DNA of 64,000 nt, taken from an uncultured Colwellia sp. GTDB lineage: Bacteria; Pseudomonadota; Gammaproteobacteria; Enterobacterales; Alteromonadaceae. Of this stretch, positions 9,640 to 20,481 are shown in pieces. The DNA is taken from contig CAJXQI010000001.1 in the NCBI GenBank assembly GCA_913058395.1, positions 186,001-250,000 on the forward strand, given 5' to 3'. The notes beneath the pieces were generated by a model. That model was not told the DNA's origin, did no database searches, and saw only the letters and a list, made by a program, of their open reading frames with translations. The stretch's first letter is position 1. Every line of letters begins with the position of its first letter. A program made the position numbers and the translations under genes.

Positions 9640-11322
9640 ATGTCCTTGAATAGCCTTTGTTTTACTCCCTTCGAACGAGATACATGCCAAGTTAATTTAC
9701 CGGAAAAATTTACGTTTCCATTTTATTATCAGCCACACATCCTAGCGAATATGGCGGCAGAACAATTACAAGGTTATTTAAATAACCAAGCACAATGGCA
9801 ATACGATATTGAATCTACAACCGAAAAAACGGCGTTAGAAGGCAAGATGTTTGGTGTGCTAGTGGTTAAAAACTCAGCCGAAGAACTTGGCTACTTAGCC
9901 GCATATTCAGGGCAAATAATTAGTTTATCTACAAATAACTTATTTGTTCCACCAGTATCTTCTATGCAATTAAACGATGATGCATACCTGACAGAGCAGG
10001 CATTGATTAATCGCATAAATGATGAAGTAACAGCAAAAGAAACTAGCTCGCAGTTACGACAATATATTGATGAAATAGCCGTTGCTACAAACGATTATCA
10101 AAGCCGTTTACTTAGGCTACAAGCAACGATGACAGATGCCAGAAAGCAGCGTAAACAGCAACGTGAAGCGGCGAAAACATCTGTAAGCGAAGATGAATAT
10201 CAACAACTAGAACGCGAACTTGCTGGCGAAAGTATTGAACAGAAAAAACAGTTACAAGCATTGAAGAAGTTTTGGCAAGAGAAAATTTCTGCATTGCAAA
10301 GCCATTTGGATGAGCTCAATAGTGAAATTGCTGGCTTGAAAAAGCTCAGACGTGCTAAATCTAAGGCTTTACAGAAAAAGCTATTTGCTCAATACGAATT
10401 TTTAAATGCCGATGGTGAAGTAAAAGATCTGAATCGTATCTTTGCTGACTTACCTGAGCAAACGCCACCATCGGGCGCAGGTGATTGCGCTGCTCCTAAA
10501 TTATTGCAGTACGCTTATCAGCATAACTTAACGCCCGTTGCCATGGCTGAGTTTTGGTGGGGGCCAGCACCAAAATCGGCGATTAGACAACATAAGAATT
10601 ATTATCCATCTTGTTATAGTAAATGCCAGCCAATATTAGGGCATATGTTGCAAGGGTTAGTGGTTGATGAAAATCCACTGTTAGTTAATCCCGCCCAAGG
10701 TAAAGATTTAACCATAGTTCATCAAGATGACGATATTTTAGTGGTAAATAAGCCTGCAGAGTTTTTGTCTGTACCAGGAAAAAATATTGAAGATTCAGTA
10801 TATTTGCGTATTAAAACGCAATTTCCGCAGGCTTCAGGGCCGCTTATTGTTCATCGCTTAGATATGTCGACATCTGGCTTATTGGTTATCGCGTTAAATA
10901 AACGAGCTCATAAAGCGCTGCAAAAACAGTTTATTGAACGCACGGTAGAGAAGCGTTATGTCGCATTGGTTACTGGTAATGTTGAAGCTGAAAGTGGCAC
11001 AATTGAATTACCACTACGCTTAGATTTAGACGATAAGCCTCGTCAATTAGTGTGTTATCAACATGGTAAAGCGTCGACCACTTATTGGAAAGTGTTGGCG
11101 AGAGAAAATAATATCACTCGGCTACATTTGTATCCGAAAACAGGTCGTACTCATCAACTTCGCGTACATTGTGCACATAAATTAGGTCTAAATATGCCGA
11201 TTGTTGGTGATGATCATTATGGTGATAAGGCTGAACGCTTACATTTACATGCCGAATATTTAGCATTGCGACACCCAATTAGTCGCGAAGAAATGACGTT
11301 TGAAGTGCCAGCAGAATTTTAA
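9640..11322 (+). CDS. RluA-family pseudouridine synthase with N-terminal extension
   Basis: A 560-residue enzyme isomerising uridine to pseudouridine in rRNA or tRNA. The C-terminal ~220 residues form the RluA catalytic domain, with LIVHRLDMSTSGLLVIAL carrying the catalytic Asp and KTGRTHQLRVHCAH near the end. The N-terminal ~340 residues are not found in E. coli RluA: a leading domain, a charged coiled coil (about 150-245), then PPSGAGDCAAPKLLQYA and YPSCYSKCQPILGHML, which look like an additional nucleic-acid or metal-binding module. This long architecture is known in marine gammaproteobacteria. Target nucleotide not inferable. Monocistronic. Confidence 0.88.
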   Translation: MSLNSLCFTPFERDTCQVNLPEKFTFPFYYQPHILANMAAEQLQGYLNNQAQWQYDIESTTEKTALEGKMFGVLVVKNSAEELGYLAAYSGQIISLSTNNLFVPPVSSMQLNDDAYLTEQALINRINDEVTAKETSSQLRQYIDEIAVATNDYQSRLLRLQATMTDARKQRKQQREAAKTSVSEDEYQQLERELAGESIEQKKQLQALKKFWQEKISALQSHLDELNSEIAGLKKLRRAKSKALQKKLFAQYEFLNADGEVKDLNRIFADLPEQTPPSGAGDCAAPKLLQYAYQHNLTPVAMAEFWWGPAPKSAIRQHKNYYPSCYSKCQPILGHMLQGLVVDENPLLVNPAQGKDLTIVHQDDDILVVNKPAEFLSVPGKNIEDSVYLRIKTQFPQASGPLIVHRLDMSTSGLLVIALNKRAHKALQKQFIERTVEKRYVALVTGNVEAESGTIELPLRLDLDDKPRQLVCYQHGKASTTYWKVLARENNITRLHLYPKTGRTHQLRVHCAHKLGLNMPIVGDDHYGDKAERLHLHAEYLALRHPISREEMTFEVPAEF

Positions 11323-11362
11323 CTAAATCCTCTTTGCTTTAGTGTGACATTGTGCAAATTGA

Positions 11363-11397
11363 AACCGTTATAAATAGTTAATTAACTTATAACGGTT
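11363..11397. repeat. 11-bp inverted repeat downstream of pseudouridine synthase gene
   Basis: AACCGTTATAA (11363-11373) and TTATAACGGTT (11387-11397) are perfectly complementary. The 13-nt loop contains its own palindrome, GTTAATTAAC. No U-tract follows, so this may be an operator or weak terminator between two convergent genes. Confidence 0.5.
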
Positions 11398-11447
11398 ATA
11401 CTCTCAGAGTGGCTATCGCAATGTATTAGCTAGGCTTTTACAGCAGT

Positions 11448-11915
11448 TTAGAGTTTTTTACCTAACCTTTTTTCTATTTGTTTCTTTTCCCAATCAGCCC
11501 CAAAAAAGCTATAAACTTCAAAAACACTAATGCCGTGAGAAATTAGCCCTATACCCCAGCCTAAAGCAGCCCACCAAGCCCAATAATACCCAGGGCTGGT
11601 TAAAAAATTGATGAGGAATAATCCCATTACTACTACCGTATAATTAATAAGGTGACTGTAAAATCCTTTAATGTCTTTAACATGTTCTATAACACGGTTT
11701 TCTTCTTCACTAAATTTATCTGAATTACTCATGTTTTCCTCCGGCACTAGTTCATTTAATTCAACTTCAAATACAGCTGCAAGAGATTTTAATGATTCCA
11801 GACCTGCTTTTTGGCCTCGCTCAATACGTTGAATGGTCCTAATATTTAAACCACTGAATTGGGCTAGTTGCTCTTGAGACCAAGCTCGTTTAAGTCTTAA
11901 TTTTCGAACGATCAT
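11448..11915 (-). CDS. XRE-type HTH regulator with 2TM membrane domain
   Basis: A 155-residue protein. Residues 1-58 form a Cro/C1-type helix-turn-helix (SQEQLAQFSGLNIRTIQRIE). An acidic linker follows, and residues about 80-150 contain two hydrophobic helices (NYTVVVMGLFLINFL and WAALGWGIGLISHGISVF) flanked by charged segments, matching the 2TM domain. The product should be a membrane-tethered DNA-binding protein. A good ribosome-binding site (AAGGAAAAG) precedes the ATG at 11915. It stands alone between convergent and divergent neighbours, so targets cannot be deduced; autoregulation is plausible. Confidence 0.85.
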   Translation of the reverse strand: MIVRKLRLKRAWSQEQLAQFSGLNIRTIQRIERGQKAGLESLKSLAAVFEVELNELVPEENMSNSDKFSEEENRVIEHVKDIKGFYSHLINYTVVVMGLFLINFLTSPGYYWAWWAALGWGIGLISHGISVFEVYSFFGADWEKKQIEKRLGKKL

Positions 11916-12040
11916 TTACTTTTCCTTGTTGCTGTTCGTTTTGAATTATTCACTGTGAGATGATTTTTTGCTACGACTTTTGTCCGACATTCATATGACA
12001 GTTCTTTAATTTCAATGGGTTATGTGTTTTAAGTTTCTTA

Positions 12041-15000
12041 TTAAATATTAATGTCTTTAAGTAATTCGGCAGCATCGTCAAACTCATAAACCTCAACTTT
12101 AGCCATAATGTTTTTAAGCTTCTGGTTGTAGGTTTGCTGCATGGTCATTGGTAGCAATGCTTGAATGGTATCAACAGCGGCAACATCATAATTTTCAACA
12201 TCGGTTTTTAATTGTGCAAGGAGTGTTTTGCACGCTGAAATATTAAAGCCTTCATTTGCTAGTGCTGGCGCTTGTAATTGTTTTAGCGCCACTTGTATGC
12301 GTGCCAATTCATCTTTGCTTTGCGATAGGGCTATTGAACTTATTTGTTGCTGATTTGCATTGCTCTCTATTGTTTGACACAGGCTATAAAGCTGCTTTGC
12401 ACCAATATTGCCTGCTACGCCTCTCAATGTATGTGCAAGACGTTCAACTAATGCAAAGTTATTTTGGCTTTCAGCTTCAACCATTGGTGTAATTGCATCT
12501 GTATAGTTACTTTTAAATTTAAGTAATAAGCGCTGATAAAGCTGATGGTTATTTTGTGAAATAGCTAAGCCCGCTGTGGTGTCTATACCATCGAGCGTTG
12601 GAATAACAATCGACTCGTCTAATTTGATGTGTGGCATAGCAACACCTTTACCAATGCCACTAGGTTTCACCCAATGTGCTAATTTGGTGAATAATTCATT
12701 GGTATTAATTGGCTTTCCTATGTGTTCATTCATACCCGATTGCAAAGCTTTTTCTCTATCTCCTGTCATAACATTGGCTGTCATAGCGATAATAGGTAAT
12801 GTGGTAAACTTTGGATTTTGGCGTATTTCTCTGGTTGCCGTATAGCCGTCTTTTACTGGCATTTGGCAATCCATGAGTACACCATCAAATGCCTGGCTAT
12901 TTAAGCAGTCAATTGCTTCTTGGCCATTGTTCGCCACAATAACCTCAATGCCGTGATGACTTAATAATTCTGTAGCAAGCTCTTGGTTAATTTCGTTATC
13001 TTCAACTAGTAATATTTTTGCACCCAGCAAGGTGTCTATCGCAAGTTGTTCGTCTTGCGGCAATAAATTAAATTTCATTCGTCGTAAGCTTTCATGCCCT
13101 AATGTGATTAATAAACTATCAAGTAAGTTGGATGAAGTTATTGGCTTACAAGTAATATAATAGTTTTCATCGCCATCCAAGGCTTGCATCGTTACCTCAC
13201 GTCGATTAGGCAAAATATGTAATATCGGTAGTTTTTTGCAACTATCACGCAAGGTAGAAATATCTTGATAACTTTGCTCATCGCTAACTTTAGATACGTC
13301 AAATATTAAGGCATCGAAAGAGCTCTCTTGTTGTGATAATTCAGGTAGCGCTTCTGCAACTGAAGAGTAAACTTCCAATACAAAACCGAAAGAGTTAATG
13401 ATTCTTTGCAAGATAGATTTATAAGTGTCGTTATCTTCTATCAAAGCTAATTTCAGCCCTTGAATTGAAGATAAGTAGGGTTTAGTTGACTGTATTTGTT
13501 CTTGTGTTTGAACTTGGTAGCTCACGGTGAAATGAAATTGGCTGCCAACATGCTCTTGGCTTTCTACCCATATTTCACCACCAAGTAATTCAACCAATCG
13601 TTTACAAATGGCAAGTCCTAAGCCGCTACCGCCATATTTTCGCGTAGTAGATGCGTCGGCCTGGTTAAATGACTGGAATAACTTCCCTTGTTGTTCTTCC
13701 GTCATACCGATGCCAGTATCGCAAATTGAGAATTTTAAGGTCACAGTGTTATCGTGCTTACTGACGCAAGATATATAAATTTTTATCTCGCCATGATCGG
13801 TGAACTTAGTGGCGTTGCTGCCTAAGTTTGTTAAAACTTGTCCTAACCGTAAAGGATCGCCGATCAAATCAATCGGAACATTTTGTGCTACGTCGAATAT
13901 TAACTCGGTTTGTTTTTCGCTCAGTTTATCAATAAGCATATTGCTTAAGTTATCTAAAATGTCATCTAAGCAAAAAGGAATTGACTCAATATCAAGTTTG
14001 TTAGCCTCGATTTTAGAAAAATCTAAAATATCATTAATAATACCAAGCAGTGATTCTGCCGCTTGATTGACCTTAAAAATGTAGTTTTCTTGCTTTGGCA
14101 ATAGTTCGGTTTTTAATGCCAATGCCGACATACCAATAATGGCATTCATTGGTGTACGAATTTCATGAGACATATTGGCTAAAAAGTGTGATTTTGCTTT
14201 GGCTGCATCTTCGGCCAACGATTTTGCGTGTGCTAGGGCTTGCTCTGCCATTTTCTGTTCGTTTATATCGACAAAAGTACCTAATAGCCCGCCAATGCTG
14301 CCATCTGACTTTTCAAAACCTCGTACCCAGTACATGGTGGAATGATCTAACCCATCAGCATATTGCATCGAAATTTCTTTCTTGATCATGCCTGTTGAAG
14401 CAATCACGTCGATATCTTCTTTTTGATAATTTTCGCGATCGGCTAAAGGTATATATTCCAGCTCAAGTACTGTTTTGCCAATAATATCTTCTCGCTTAAC
14501 ATTAAAGGTTTGCTCATAGGCGGTATTTACGTTGATAAACTTGGTATCGGGTCCTTTGACAAATACCGGGTAAGGAATAGTGTCAGCCAATGCTTGTTGA
14601 AATAGTATTTGTTCTGCCAGCGCAGCATCATTTATTTTACGCTGTGTTATATCGCGAACAACGGCAACAATAAAACGATCGTTATGAATATCAACTGCGT
14701 TTACGGTTACTTCTGCGGAAAACTCATCGCCTGACTTTCGTCGCCCGGTTAATTCTAGTAGCTGCTTTTCTGGATTTTCTTGATGAATTAACTTGTCAAA
14801 TAAGTGCAAGCTGGCTTCTTCCGGTAGCAGTCGCTCTATTTTCTGGCCAATAAGCTCTGACTTTTCATAGCCAAACATGGTTAATACTTGTGAGTTTACA
14901 ATACTATGCTCACGGTACTTATCTAGCATTAAAATAGCGTCAGGCGCTGACTCCATTAAAGCGGCAAATTGTGCTTTTGCTGCATTTCTTTGGGTGACAT

Positions 15001-17647
15001 CAATTAAGGTTAAACGTATCTCAGTTAATTGTTCTTTGTCATCATATACTGGCAACGCCGACATCATGGTTTCTATGGTTTGGTTAGCACTAATAGCAAC
15101 GGGAATTTCACACTCTAATAAATGTGATTTCGATTGAAATATTTGATGCACATAATGCTCTGGCGCAACAAAGTCCTGCCAGTTCAAAGAAGGAAATATT
15201 TCACGTTGGCGTTTAAATAAATGAGCAAAGGCACAGTTGTGCTTAATAAACACACCTGACGTATTCAGTGTCGCATAAGCAACGGGTGCATGTTCGTATA
15301 GCTCCCACATAGCACGCTCACGTTGATGTAATTCAGCAGTGCGTAGTTCAACAACTCTTTCTAGTTCCTCTTTTGAGCGGCGCATGTATTTAGTCGAACG
15401 TTGGCCAACAGTAACGGTGAATATATTTGATGTTAAAATTAATAGTAAGGTGACAATGGAAATTAGCATCAACTTATTGCGTAGTGAGCTTACCCCCAGC
15501 ATGGCTTCAGTAACGTCTATTTCTGTGGCAATACCAAAGCCGTAATTATTGTCCCACAGCCAAGCGCCATAAACTTTTACGCCACGATAATCATTGTAAC
15601 CAATAACATTGGAGCCAATTTTTTTATTGGTAACTACGAATGGGTCAGCAGAGCGCACGCTACTTAGTAATTCAATAGCTAAATGAGTGAAGGCTAATGA
15701 CTCAGATTGTATTGATTCGTTAGGTGTTTTTGTGAGGTTAATTACTGGATCTTTTAGTAATATTAATTGGTTGTTTTCGTTTCTATCACTGAAGTATTTA
15801 AGTGATGAAATTTCTGATTCAAATCGACTCTTAGATATCATTTCACCTTGGTTGTTAACTAAGTAACTTTCACCAGAGGCGCCAATACGGCCTTGTTGCA
15901 TAATGTCAGAAATCCGTCCACTTGCTTGAACCCTTAAGGTTAATGCAGCAATGACCTGATTTTCATTGTTTCTAATTGGAGTAACAATAAACATACTATA
16001 TTTGTCTATAGGGTTACTAACATTGCCAAATAGCAAACTAATATCTGATTTAATTGGTGAGACAAAACGTGTTTCCCCAGCAAATACCGCCGAAAGTATT
16101 TCAGGTTGCTGTTGAGCAATTAGGTTGATTTGACCTAAGTTTTCATTGCGACTAGAGCCGATATTTATGTAATCGCTATTGATAACAAAAAAACCTTGGC
16201 CTTCAATACTACTTTGACGGAAATATTGGCGAATCTCTTGTAATGGTGATGAAATAATTAACTTTTCTTGTTGGGGGGATTGCAGCAGTAGTTTCTCTGT
16301 TATCTTTACAACCTTATCATCAGTACTAATTTGTTTTAATAAATTCTCTTGATCCGCTATCCAGTCGTTTATTCGGGTTTTGGTTGCTTCAACAACAAAT
16401 TTAAGGTTTTTCTTTGTGTTCGCTTGCGTACTTTCTTCATTCTCTTGTAGTGTTAGGTAAATTACACTGAATATAATGGCAATGTTTAATAGTGAAATTG
16501 AATGCACAATTAATGAAAATTTTCTGGAAGCCATGAATATAGCCATACGTTTTGGCGTGATCAACTTCGGTAAAAATAAGGTGATTGCAATGAGCATTAG
16601 TGAAATCGCGACCATAGTAATAATTAACGACGTACTGTTATCAGCGGCAATAACTTTTGGTGCAAAGCTTTCTAATGCTTGATCAAGCAAAATGTTTTCT
16701 GGTAAAAATGGTGAACCTACCATGCCAAGCTGATGATAAGTTTCAGTAATCTTTTCCATTCTAGTTTGAGCAATGGAACCGATAGGAATGAACTTTGCTA
16801 ACACTATTTTACTAATTTCACTGGCTTCGAAAGTTAAGTGCTCAATAGATTTATTTTGGCTGTTGTACTTTTTAGCAATTAACTCAATCATTTCTGTTTG
16901 ATGACTTAGTGCATATTTCCAACCTTTTATAGTTGCTTGACGGATTGCTTGTACACGTTGCGGATTATTTTTAACCTCAGTCTCGCTAGTAAAAAGATTA
17001 TCACCATAGAAATCAATGCCATAATCTCTAGGATCAATAATAAATATATCAATGTTTTCTTCGTTGAACTTAAATGGCTCGTCGGTGCTGTATATTAGTA
17101 CTGCATCAGTACCACCGTTCTTTAAGGTGGAAAGCTGATAATTTTCTTTTAGCCAGGTATATTCTGATATATCAATTCCTGCCTGTTTTAGCATGGCGAT
17201 GATAGGTGCATTATTCTCACTGACTGAATCAGCTAATATACGTTTCCCTAATAATTCAAAAGGAGTCGAAATTCCTGACGAACGCAGCGTTGCAAGGGTT
17301 GCTGGTGAGTGTTGAAAGATTTGCGTGACTATAACAACCGGTTTTCCCTTGCTTTTTGCAACAATCAAACTCGAATCACTGATACCATATTGCGCTCGAC
17401 CATCAATGACATAATCTTCTATTGCACCTTTGCCATTAAATTCACGTAATTCTACTTCTAAACCAAGTTCTTGATAAAAGCCTTGTTCGATAGCTGCGTA
17501 GTAACCGGCGAATTGAAATTGATGAAACCAGTTCAGTTGTATAGAAACTTTCTCTAGCGTTTGCCCCCAACTTTGATTGCTCAACACTAAGCACAATGTA
17601 ACCATTAAACTGGTAATTATATTTTTCAAACGAGAATTTTTTTGCAT
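12041..17647 (-). CDS. hybrid sensor histidine kinase with NMT1/THI5-like periplasmic domain, Cache, PAS, receiver and Hpt domains
   Basis: An 1868-residue multidomain kinase. Domains in order: signal peptide (1-28); a periplasmic NMT1/THI5-type substrate-binding domain (about 30-320, starting [19 protein letters not shown]); membrane helices near 345-365 and 380-405; a dCache-like sensor (about 410-700); a further helix near 715-740; three PAS domains; HisKA with [18 protein letters not shown]; HATPase_c ([23 protein letters not shown]); a degenerate receiver; a second receiver with [15 protein letters not shown]; and an Hpt domain with [14 protein letters not shown]. It probably senses a small heterocyclic or sulfonate-like ligand through the binding domain and relays phosphate internally. 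It lies 26 bp downstream of the HD-GYP gene, its likely output partner. Confidence 0.9.
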   Translation of the reverse strand: MQKNSRLKNIITSLMVTLCLVLSNQSWGQTLEKVSIQLNWFHQFQFAGYYAAIEQGFYQELGLEVELREFNGKGAIEDYVIDGRAQYGISDSSLIVAKSKGKPVVIVTQIFQHSPATLATLRSSGISTPFELLGKRILADSVSENNAPIIAMLKQAGIDISEYTWLKENYQLSTLKNGGTDAVLIYSTDEPFKFNEENIDIFIIDPRDYGIDFYGDNLFTSETEVKNNPQRVQAIRQATIKGWKYALSHQTEMIELIAKKYNSQNKSIEHLTFEASEISKIVLAKFIPIGSIAQTRMEKITETYHQLGMVGSPFLPENILLDQALESFAPKVIAADNSTSLIITMVAISLMLIAITLFLPKLITPKRMAIFMASRKFSLIVHSISLLNIAIIFSVIYLTLQENEESTQANTKKNLKFVVEATKTRINDWIADQENLLKQISTDDKVVKITEKLLLQSPQQEKLIISSPLQEIRQYFRQSSIEGQGFFVINSDYINIGSSRNENLGQINLIAQQQPEILSAVFAGETRFVSPIKSDISLLFGNVSNPIDKYSMFIVTPIRNNENQVIAALTLRVQASGRISDIMQQGRIGASGESYLVNNQGEMISKSRFESEISSLKYFSDRNENNQLILLKDPVINLTKTPNESIQSESLAFTHLAIELLSSVRSADPFVVTNKKIGSNVIGYNDYRGVKVYGAWLWDNNYGFGIATEIDVTEAMLGVSSLRNKLMLISIVTLLLILTSNIFTVTVGQRSTKYMRRSKEELERVVELRTAELHQRERAMWELYEHAPVAYATLNTSGVFIKHNCAFAHLFKRQREIFPSLNWQDFVAPEHYVHQIFQSKSHLLECEIPVAISANQTIETMMSALPVYDDKEQLTEIRLTLIDVTQRNAAKAQFAALMESAPDAILMLDKYREHSIVNSQVLTMFGYEKSELIGQKIERLLPEEASLHLFDKLIHQENPEKQLLELTGRRKSGDEFSAEVTVNAVDIHNDRFIVAVVRDITQRKINDAALAEQILFQQALADTIPYPVFVKGPDTKFINVNTAYEQTFNVKREDIIGKTVLELEYIPLADRENYQKEDIDVIASTGMIKKEISMQYADGLDHSTMYWVRGFEKSDGSIGGLLGTFVDINEQKMAEQALAHAKSLAEDAAKAKSHFLANMSHEIRTPMNAIIGMSALALKTELLPKQENYIFKVNQAAESLLGIINDILDFSKIEANKLDIESIPFCLDDILDNLSNMLIDKLSEKQTELIFDVAQNVPIDLIGDPLRLGQVLTNLGSNATKFTDHGEIKIYISCVSKHDNTVTLKFSICDTGIGMTEEQQGKLFQSFNQADASTTRKYGGSGLGLAICKRLVELLGGEIWVESQEHVGSQFHFTVSYQVQTQEQIQSTKPYLSSIQGLKLALIEDNDTYKSILQRIINSFGFVLEVYSSVAEALPELSQQESSFDALIFDVSKVSDEQSYQDISTLRDSCKKLPILHILPNRREVTMQALDGDENYYITCKPITSSNLLDSLLITLGHESLRRMKFNLLPQDEQLAIDTLLGAKILLVEDNEINQELATELLSHHGIEVIVANNGQEAIDCLNSQAFDGVLMDCQMPVKDGYTATREIRQNPKFTTLPIIAMTANVMTGDREKALQSGMNEHIGKPINTNELFTKLAHWVKPSGIGKGVAMPHIKLDESIVIPTLDGIDTTAGLAISQNNHQLYQRLLLKFKSNYTDAITPMVEAESQNNFALVERLAHTLRGVAGNIGAKQLYSLCQTIESNANQQQISSIALSQSKDELARIQVALKQLQAPALANEGFNISACKTLLAQLKTDVENYDVAAVDTIQALLPMTMQQTYNQKLKNIMAKVEVYEFDDAAELLKDINI

Positions 17648-17673
17648 GTGTTTTACTACTCAGTGGTGATCTA

Positions 17674-18708
17674 TCATTCTGAAAATTGCGCTTTAATCGC
17701 AAGAATTTCATCCAAATTATTTACAAAGCAATCAACTAATTCTGGATCAAAGTGCTTACCCGATTCGCTTTTTATAAGTTCTACGCTGCGTTCGATTGTC
17801 CACGCAGGTTTATATGGACGCGCGGATGTTAATGCATCAAACACGTCAGCAATGGCAATAATTCTGCCGGTTAATGGAATTTCTTGCGCCTTTAAGCCTT
17901 TGGGGTAACCACTACCATCCCATTTTTCATGATGTGTTATTGCAACCGTTTTTGCCATTTCCATTAATGGTGATGGATTTTTTTCATCAAGTATTTTACC
18001 GCCAAAAGCAGCATGTTCTTTCATTACTTGCCATTCATCCTCGTTAAGCCGACCGGCTTTTTTAAGAATATGATCGGGCACACCAATTTTGCCGATATCA
18101 TGCATAGGAGCAGCATTCATTAGCATATCAGCTGCGGCTTCATCCATACCAAAGGCTGTAGCAAGAACAAAGGCGTATTTACTCATGCGTTGAACATGAT
18201 CTCCCGTTTCATTGTCTTTAAACTCAGCAGCACGGCCAAGTTTTTGAATGATATTGTTACGAGTACTAATTAACTCTTTAGTTTGCAATTTTACTTGTTG
18301 ATAAAGCGCGCGCTTTTGGTTGCTTAAAGATAAATGGGTTTTGACTCGTTGCATTACAATTGCAGGGTTGACGGGTTTGGCAATATAGTCGACAGCGCCT
18401 AAGGAAAGCCCCTTAGCTTCATCATCAACAGAAATTTTTGCGGTTATAAATATAATGGGAATGTCGCGAGTAGCGATATCTAACTTTAGGCGTTTACATG
18501 TTTCATAGCCATCGATACCTGGCATCATAATATCGAGTAAAATTAAGTTAGGGCGGGGCCTAATATTGGCAATTTTTATCGCCATTTCACCGTCCCGCGC
18601 CACCTTAATTTGGTAACTAGGCTTCAGTATGCCAACTAAAACATCAATGTTTTCAGGGGCGTCATCAACTACTAATATGGTTGCAGTATCTTTCATGCCA
18701 AAGTCCAT
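17674..18708 (-). CDS. response regulator with HD-GYP phosphodiesterase domain
   Basis: A 344-residue two-domain protein. The receiver (about 8-125) has Asp59 in LILLDIMMPGIDGYE and Lys in DYIAKPVNP. The C-terminal HD-GYP domain carries HDIGKIGVPD, a downstream HHEKWDGSGYPKGL motif and IADVFDALTS, all the residues expected of an active c-di-GMP phosphodiesterase. It is first in an operon with the giant hybrid kinase, so kinase signalling should lower c-di-GMP and so affect motility or biofilm. The start may alternatively be the internal ATG four codons later. Confidence 0.92.
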   Translation of the reverse strand: MDFGMKDTATILVVDDAPENIDVLVGILKPSYQIKVARDGEMAIKIANIRPRPNLILLDIMMPGIDGYETCKRLKLDIATRDIPIIFITAKISVDDEAKGLSLGAVDYIAKPVNPAIVMQRVKTHLSLSNQKRALYQQVKLQTKELISTRNNIIQKLGRAAEFKDNETGDHVQRMSKYAFVLATAFGMDEAAADMLMNAAPMHDIGKIGVPDHILKKAGRLNEDEWQVMKEHAAFGGKILDEKNPSPLMEMAKTVAITHHEKWDGSGYPKGLKAQEIPLTGRIIAIADVFDALTSARPYKPAWTIERSVELIKSESGKHFDPELVDCFVNNLDEILAIKAQFSE

Positions 18709-18822
18709 TATTAAGCCTTTAATATTCTATAATTAAAACATAGCAGTAAGGCGTACTACAGACAATAAATAGTGACCAAATAATTGATTAATATTAATGG
18801 CTAATAACGATAAAACGTAACA

Positions 18823-19650
18823 CTAGTTACTTTGCTTTTTGTTACGCTCAGCCCATTGTGAAATTATATTTGCTAACTGGGCTACACCATCAGTTAATGC
18901 CGCAGGACCAGGCTGTAAAATATCGGTTGAGTTTACTTCATAAATATCGTCATTTTTTATTGCTGGAATTTCTTGCCAGCCATCTCGTGATATCACTTTT
19001 TCTTTATCGAATTTTCGACCACACCATGAGGCAATATAAATATCGGGCTGTTTGGCAATAACATCACTAGCGTCTGCAACAATGCGATTTTTTGCTAAAG
19101 ACTGTTTAGCAAATTCTTGATAACAATCGATACCACCTGCAATTTCAATTAGTTCACTTACCCAACCGATACCAGTAATAATGGGATCAAACCATTCTTC
19201 AAAATATACTTTAGGGCGAACAGGTAATTTAGTTGCTTGTTGTTGAATATTAGCCAAATTACTTTGCAATTGAGTAACCAGCTTTTCACCTTTTTCAGGC
19301 TGACCAATTAAGCCTGATAGTGTGCGGATCATTTGCAGGGTTTCGCTAATACTTCGGTGATTAAAGCAATGTACTTGCACGCCTTCTTTTATTAAATCAG
19401 CAACGATATCAGCCTGCATATCAGAAAAAGCTAATACTAAGTCAGGCTTTAACTCCAATATTTTCTCGGTTCGAGCGGTGATGTAAGCACTAACTTTAGT
19501 TTTTTCTCTACGCGCTCGTTCAGGGCGCATGGTATAGGCTGATATCCCAATAATACGATGATCTTCTTCCATCAAATAGAGTGCCTCGGTCGTTTCTTCT
19601 GTTAAACAGATAATACGTTCTGGCCATTTAGGTTGTGGGAGCTGGTTCAT
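18823..19650 (-). CDS. BtuF-like cobalamin-binding protein without signal peptide
   Basis: A 275-residue protein of the periplasmic-binding-protein fold (BtuF/COG0614), with an RIICLTEETTEALYLM opening, a KPDLVLAFSDMQ segment, and GWQEIPAIKNDDIYEVNS near the end. BtuF normally feeds corrinoids to BtuCD from the periplasm. No signal peptide is present: the ATG has a close ribosome-binding site (AAGGAAAG) and the protein begins MNQLPQPKWPERI. Either it acts in the cytoplasm, as a corrinoid carrier or chaperone, or an unusual export route exists. It sits at the edge of the cobalamin island and is not preceded by a riboswitch. btuC and btuD are not in the window. Confidence 0.82.
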   Translation of the reverse strand: MNQLPQPKWPERIICLTEETTEALYLMEEDHRIIGISAYTMRPERARREKTKVSAYITARTEKILELKPDLVLAFSDMQADIVADLIKEGVQVHCFNHRSISETLQMIRTLSGLIGQPEKGEKLVTQLQSNLANIQQQATKLPVRPKVYFEEWFDPIITGIGWVSELIEIAGGIDCYQEFAKQSLAKNRIVADASDVIAKQPDIYIASWCGRKFDKEKVISRDGWQEIPAIKNDDIYEVNSTDILQPGPAALTDGVAQLANIISQWAERNKKQSN

Positions 19651-19839
19651 GTACTTTCCTTGGGATAAATTATTCTTTTAGTGTGGTTGTTTTTACATTA
19701 TTCACTGTTGAGACACAATGCTTTATTCTTTATTCACGGTAAAGGAGGTAGGAGCTAATTCGAAATATTTAACTCGTTAATGTTACTCACTTATTTGTTA
19801 CACTGCTCTAGAAGTTATCAGTAGAATTAGGAATAAAAC

Positions 19840-20481
19840 TTGTCAGAATTTAATGTTTATTTACTGCGCCATGGTGAGCTGGTGCAAAAAGGTATTCTGT
19901 GTGGAAGAACGGATATAGCACTTTCTGATTTTGGTAAACAGCAATTAATTGAAGCGACAAATAAGCTACCTACTATTTCACATTGCTTTAGTTCCCCGCT
20001 AATTCGTTGTCGAGACTTTTCTGAACAGTTCTGCCAAAAAAATGGACTCACGCTGCAAGTATCTGAACAGTTACAAGAAATGAATTTTGGCGACTGGGAT
20101 GGAGCAAGCTATCAAGCACTTTGGCAAAAGCAATCAAGTTTAAATGAGCAAATACCGACATTAGGAAAGTTTTGGCAAAACCCTTGGCAATGCTTACCAC
20201 CGAACGGCGAATCTATGGCAAGCTTTACTGAGCGTGTTGATGATTTCTGGCAAAGTTTAATTTCGCAGCTAAGCCAAGCTAATATTGATAAAAGTGACTC
20301 ATCAAATACTTTAGTGTTTAGTCATGGTGGGGTTATTCGATACTTGCTGGCGAAAGTTTTAGGCCTTGCTATTCCCGGTACTAACCATATGACTAATATC
20401 GATGTGCCTTATGGCGCGCTTATTCATATTCAAATTTTCATCGATAGTGACGGTAAATCTTGGCCCAAATTAATGCTTTAA
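19840..20481 (+). CDS. cobC: histidine phosphatase, probable alpha-ribazole phosphatase
   Basis: A 213-residue member of the histidine phosphatase superfamily. The catalytic signature is YLLRHGEL, with further conserved parts SSPLIRCRDFSEQF, MNFGDWDGASY and VFSHGGVIRYLL. In cobalamin assembly CobC removes the 5'-phosphate of alpha-ribazole phosphate or adenosylcobalamin phosphate in the cytoplasm. It uses a TTG start with an AGGA ribosome-binding site 7 nt upstream. It lies just upstream of the first cobalamin riboswitch and the cobTSUQ operon, but is itself outside the riboswitch transcript. A second phosphatase of the same superfamily is at 29514-30116, so which one is the dedicated CobC is not settled. 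Confidence 0.8.
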   Translation: MSEFNVYLLRHGELVQKGILCGRTDIALSDFGKQQLIEATNKLPTISHCFSSPLIRCRDFSEQFCQKNGLTLQVSEQLQEMNFGDWDGASYQALWQKQSSLNEQIPTLGKFWQNPWQCLPPNGESMASFTERVDDFWQSLISQLSQANIDKSDSSNTLVFSHGGVIRYLLAKVLGLAIPGTNHMTNIDVPYGALIHIQIFIDSDGKSWPKLML

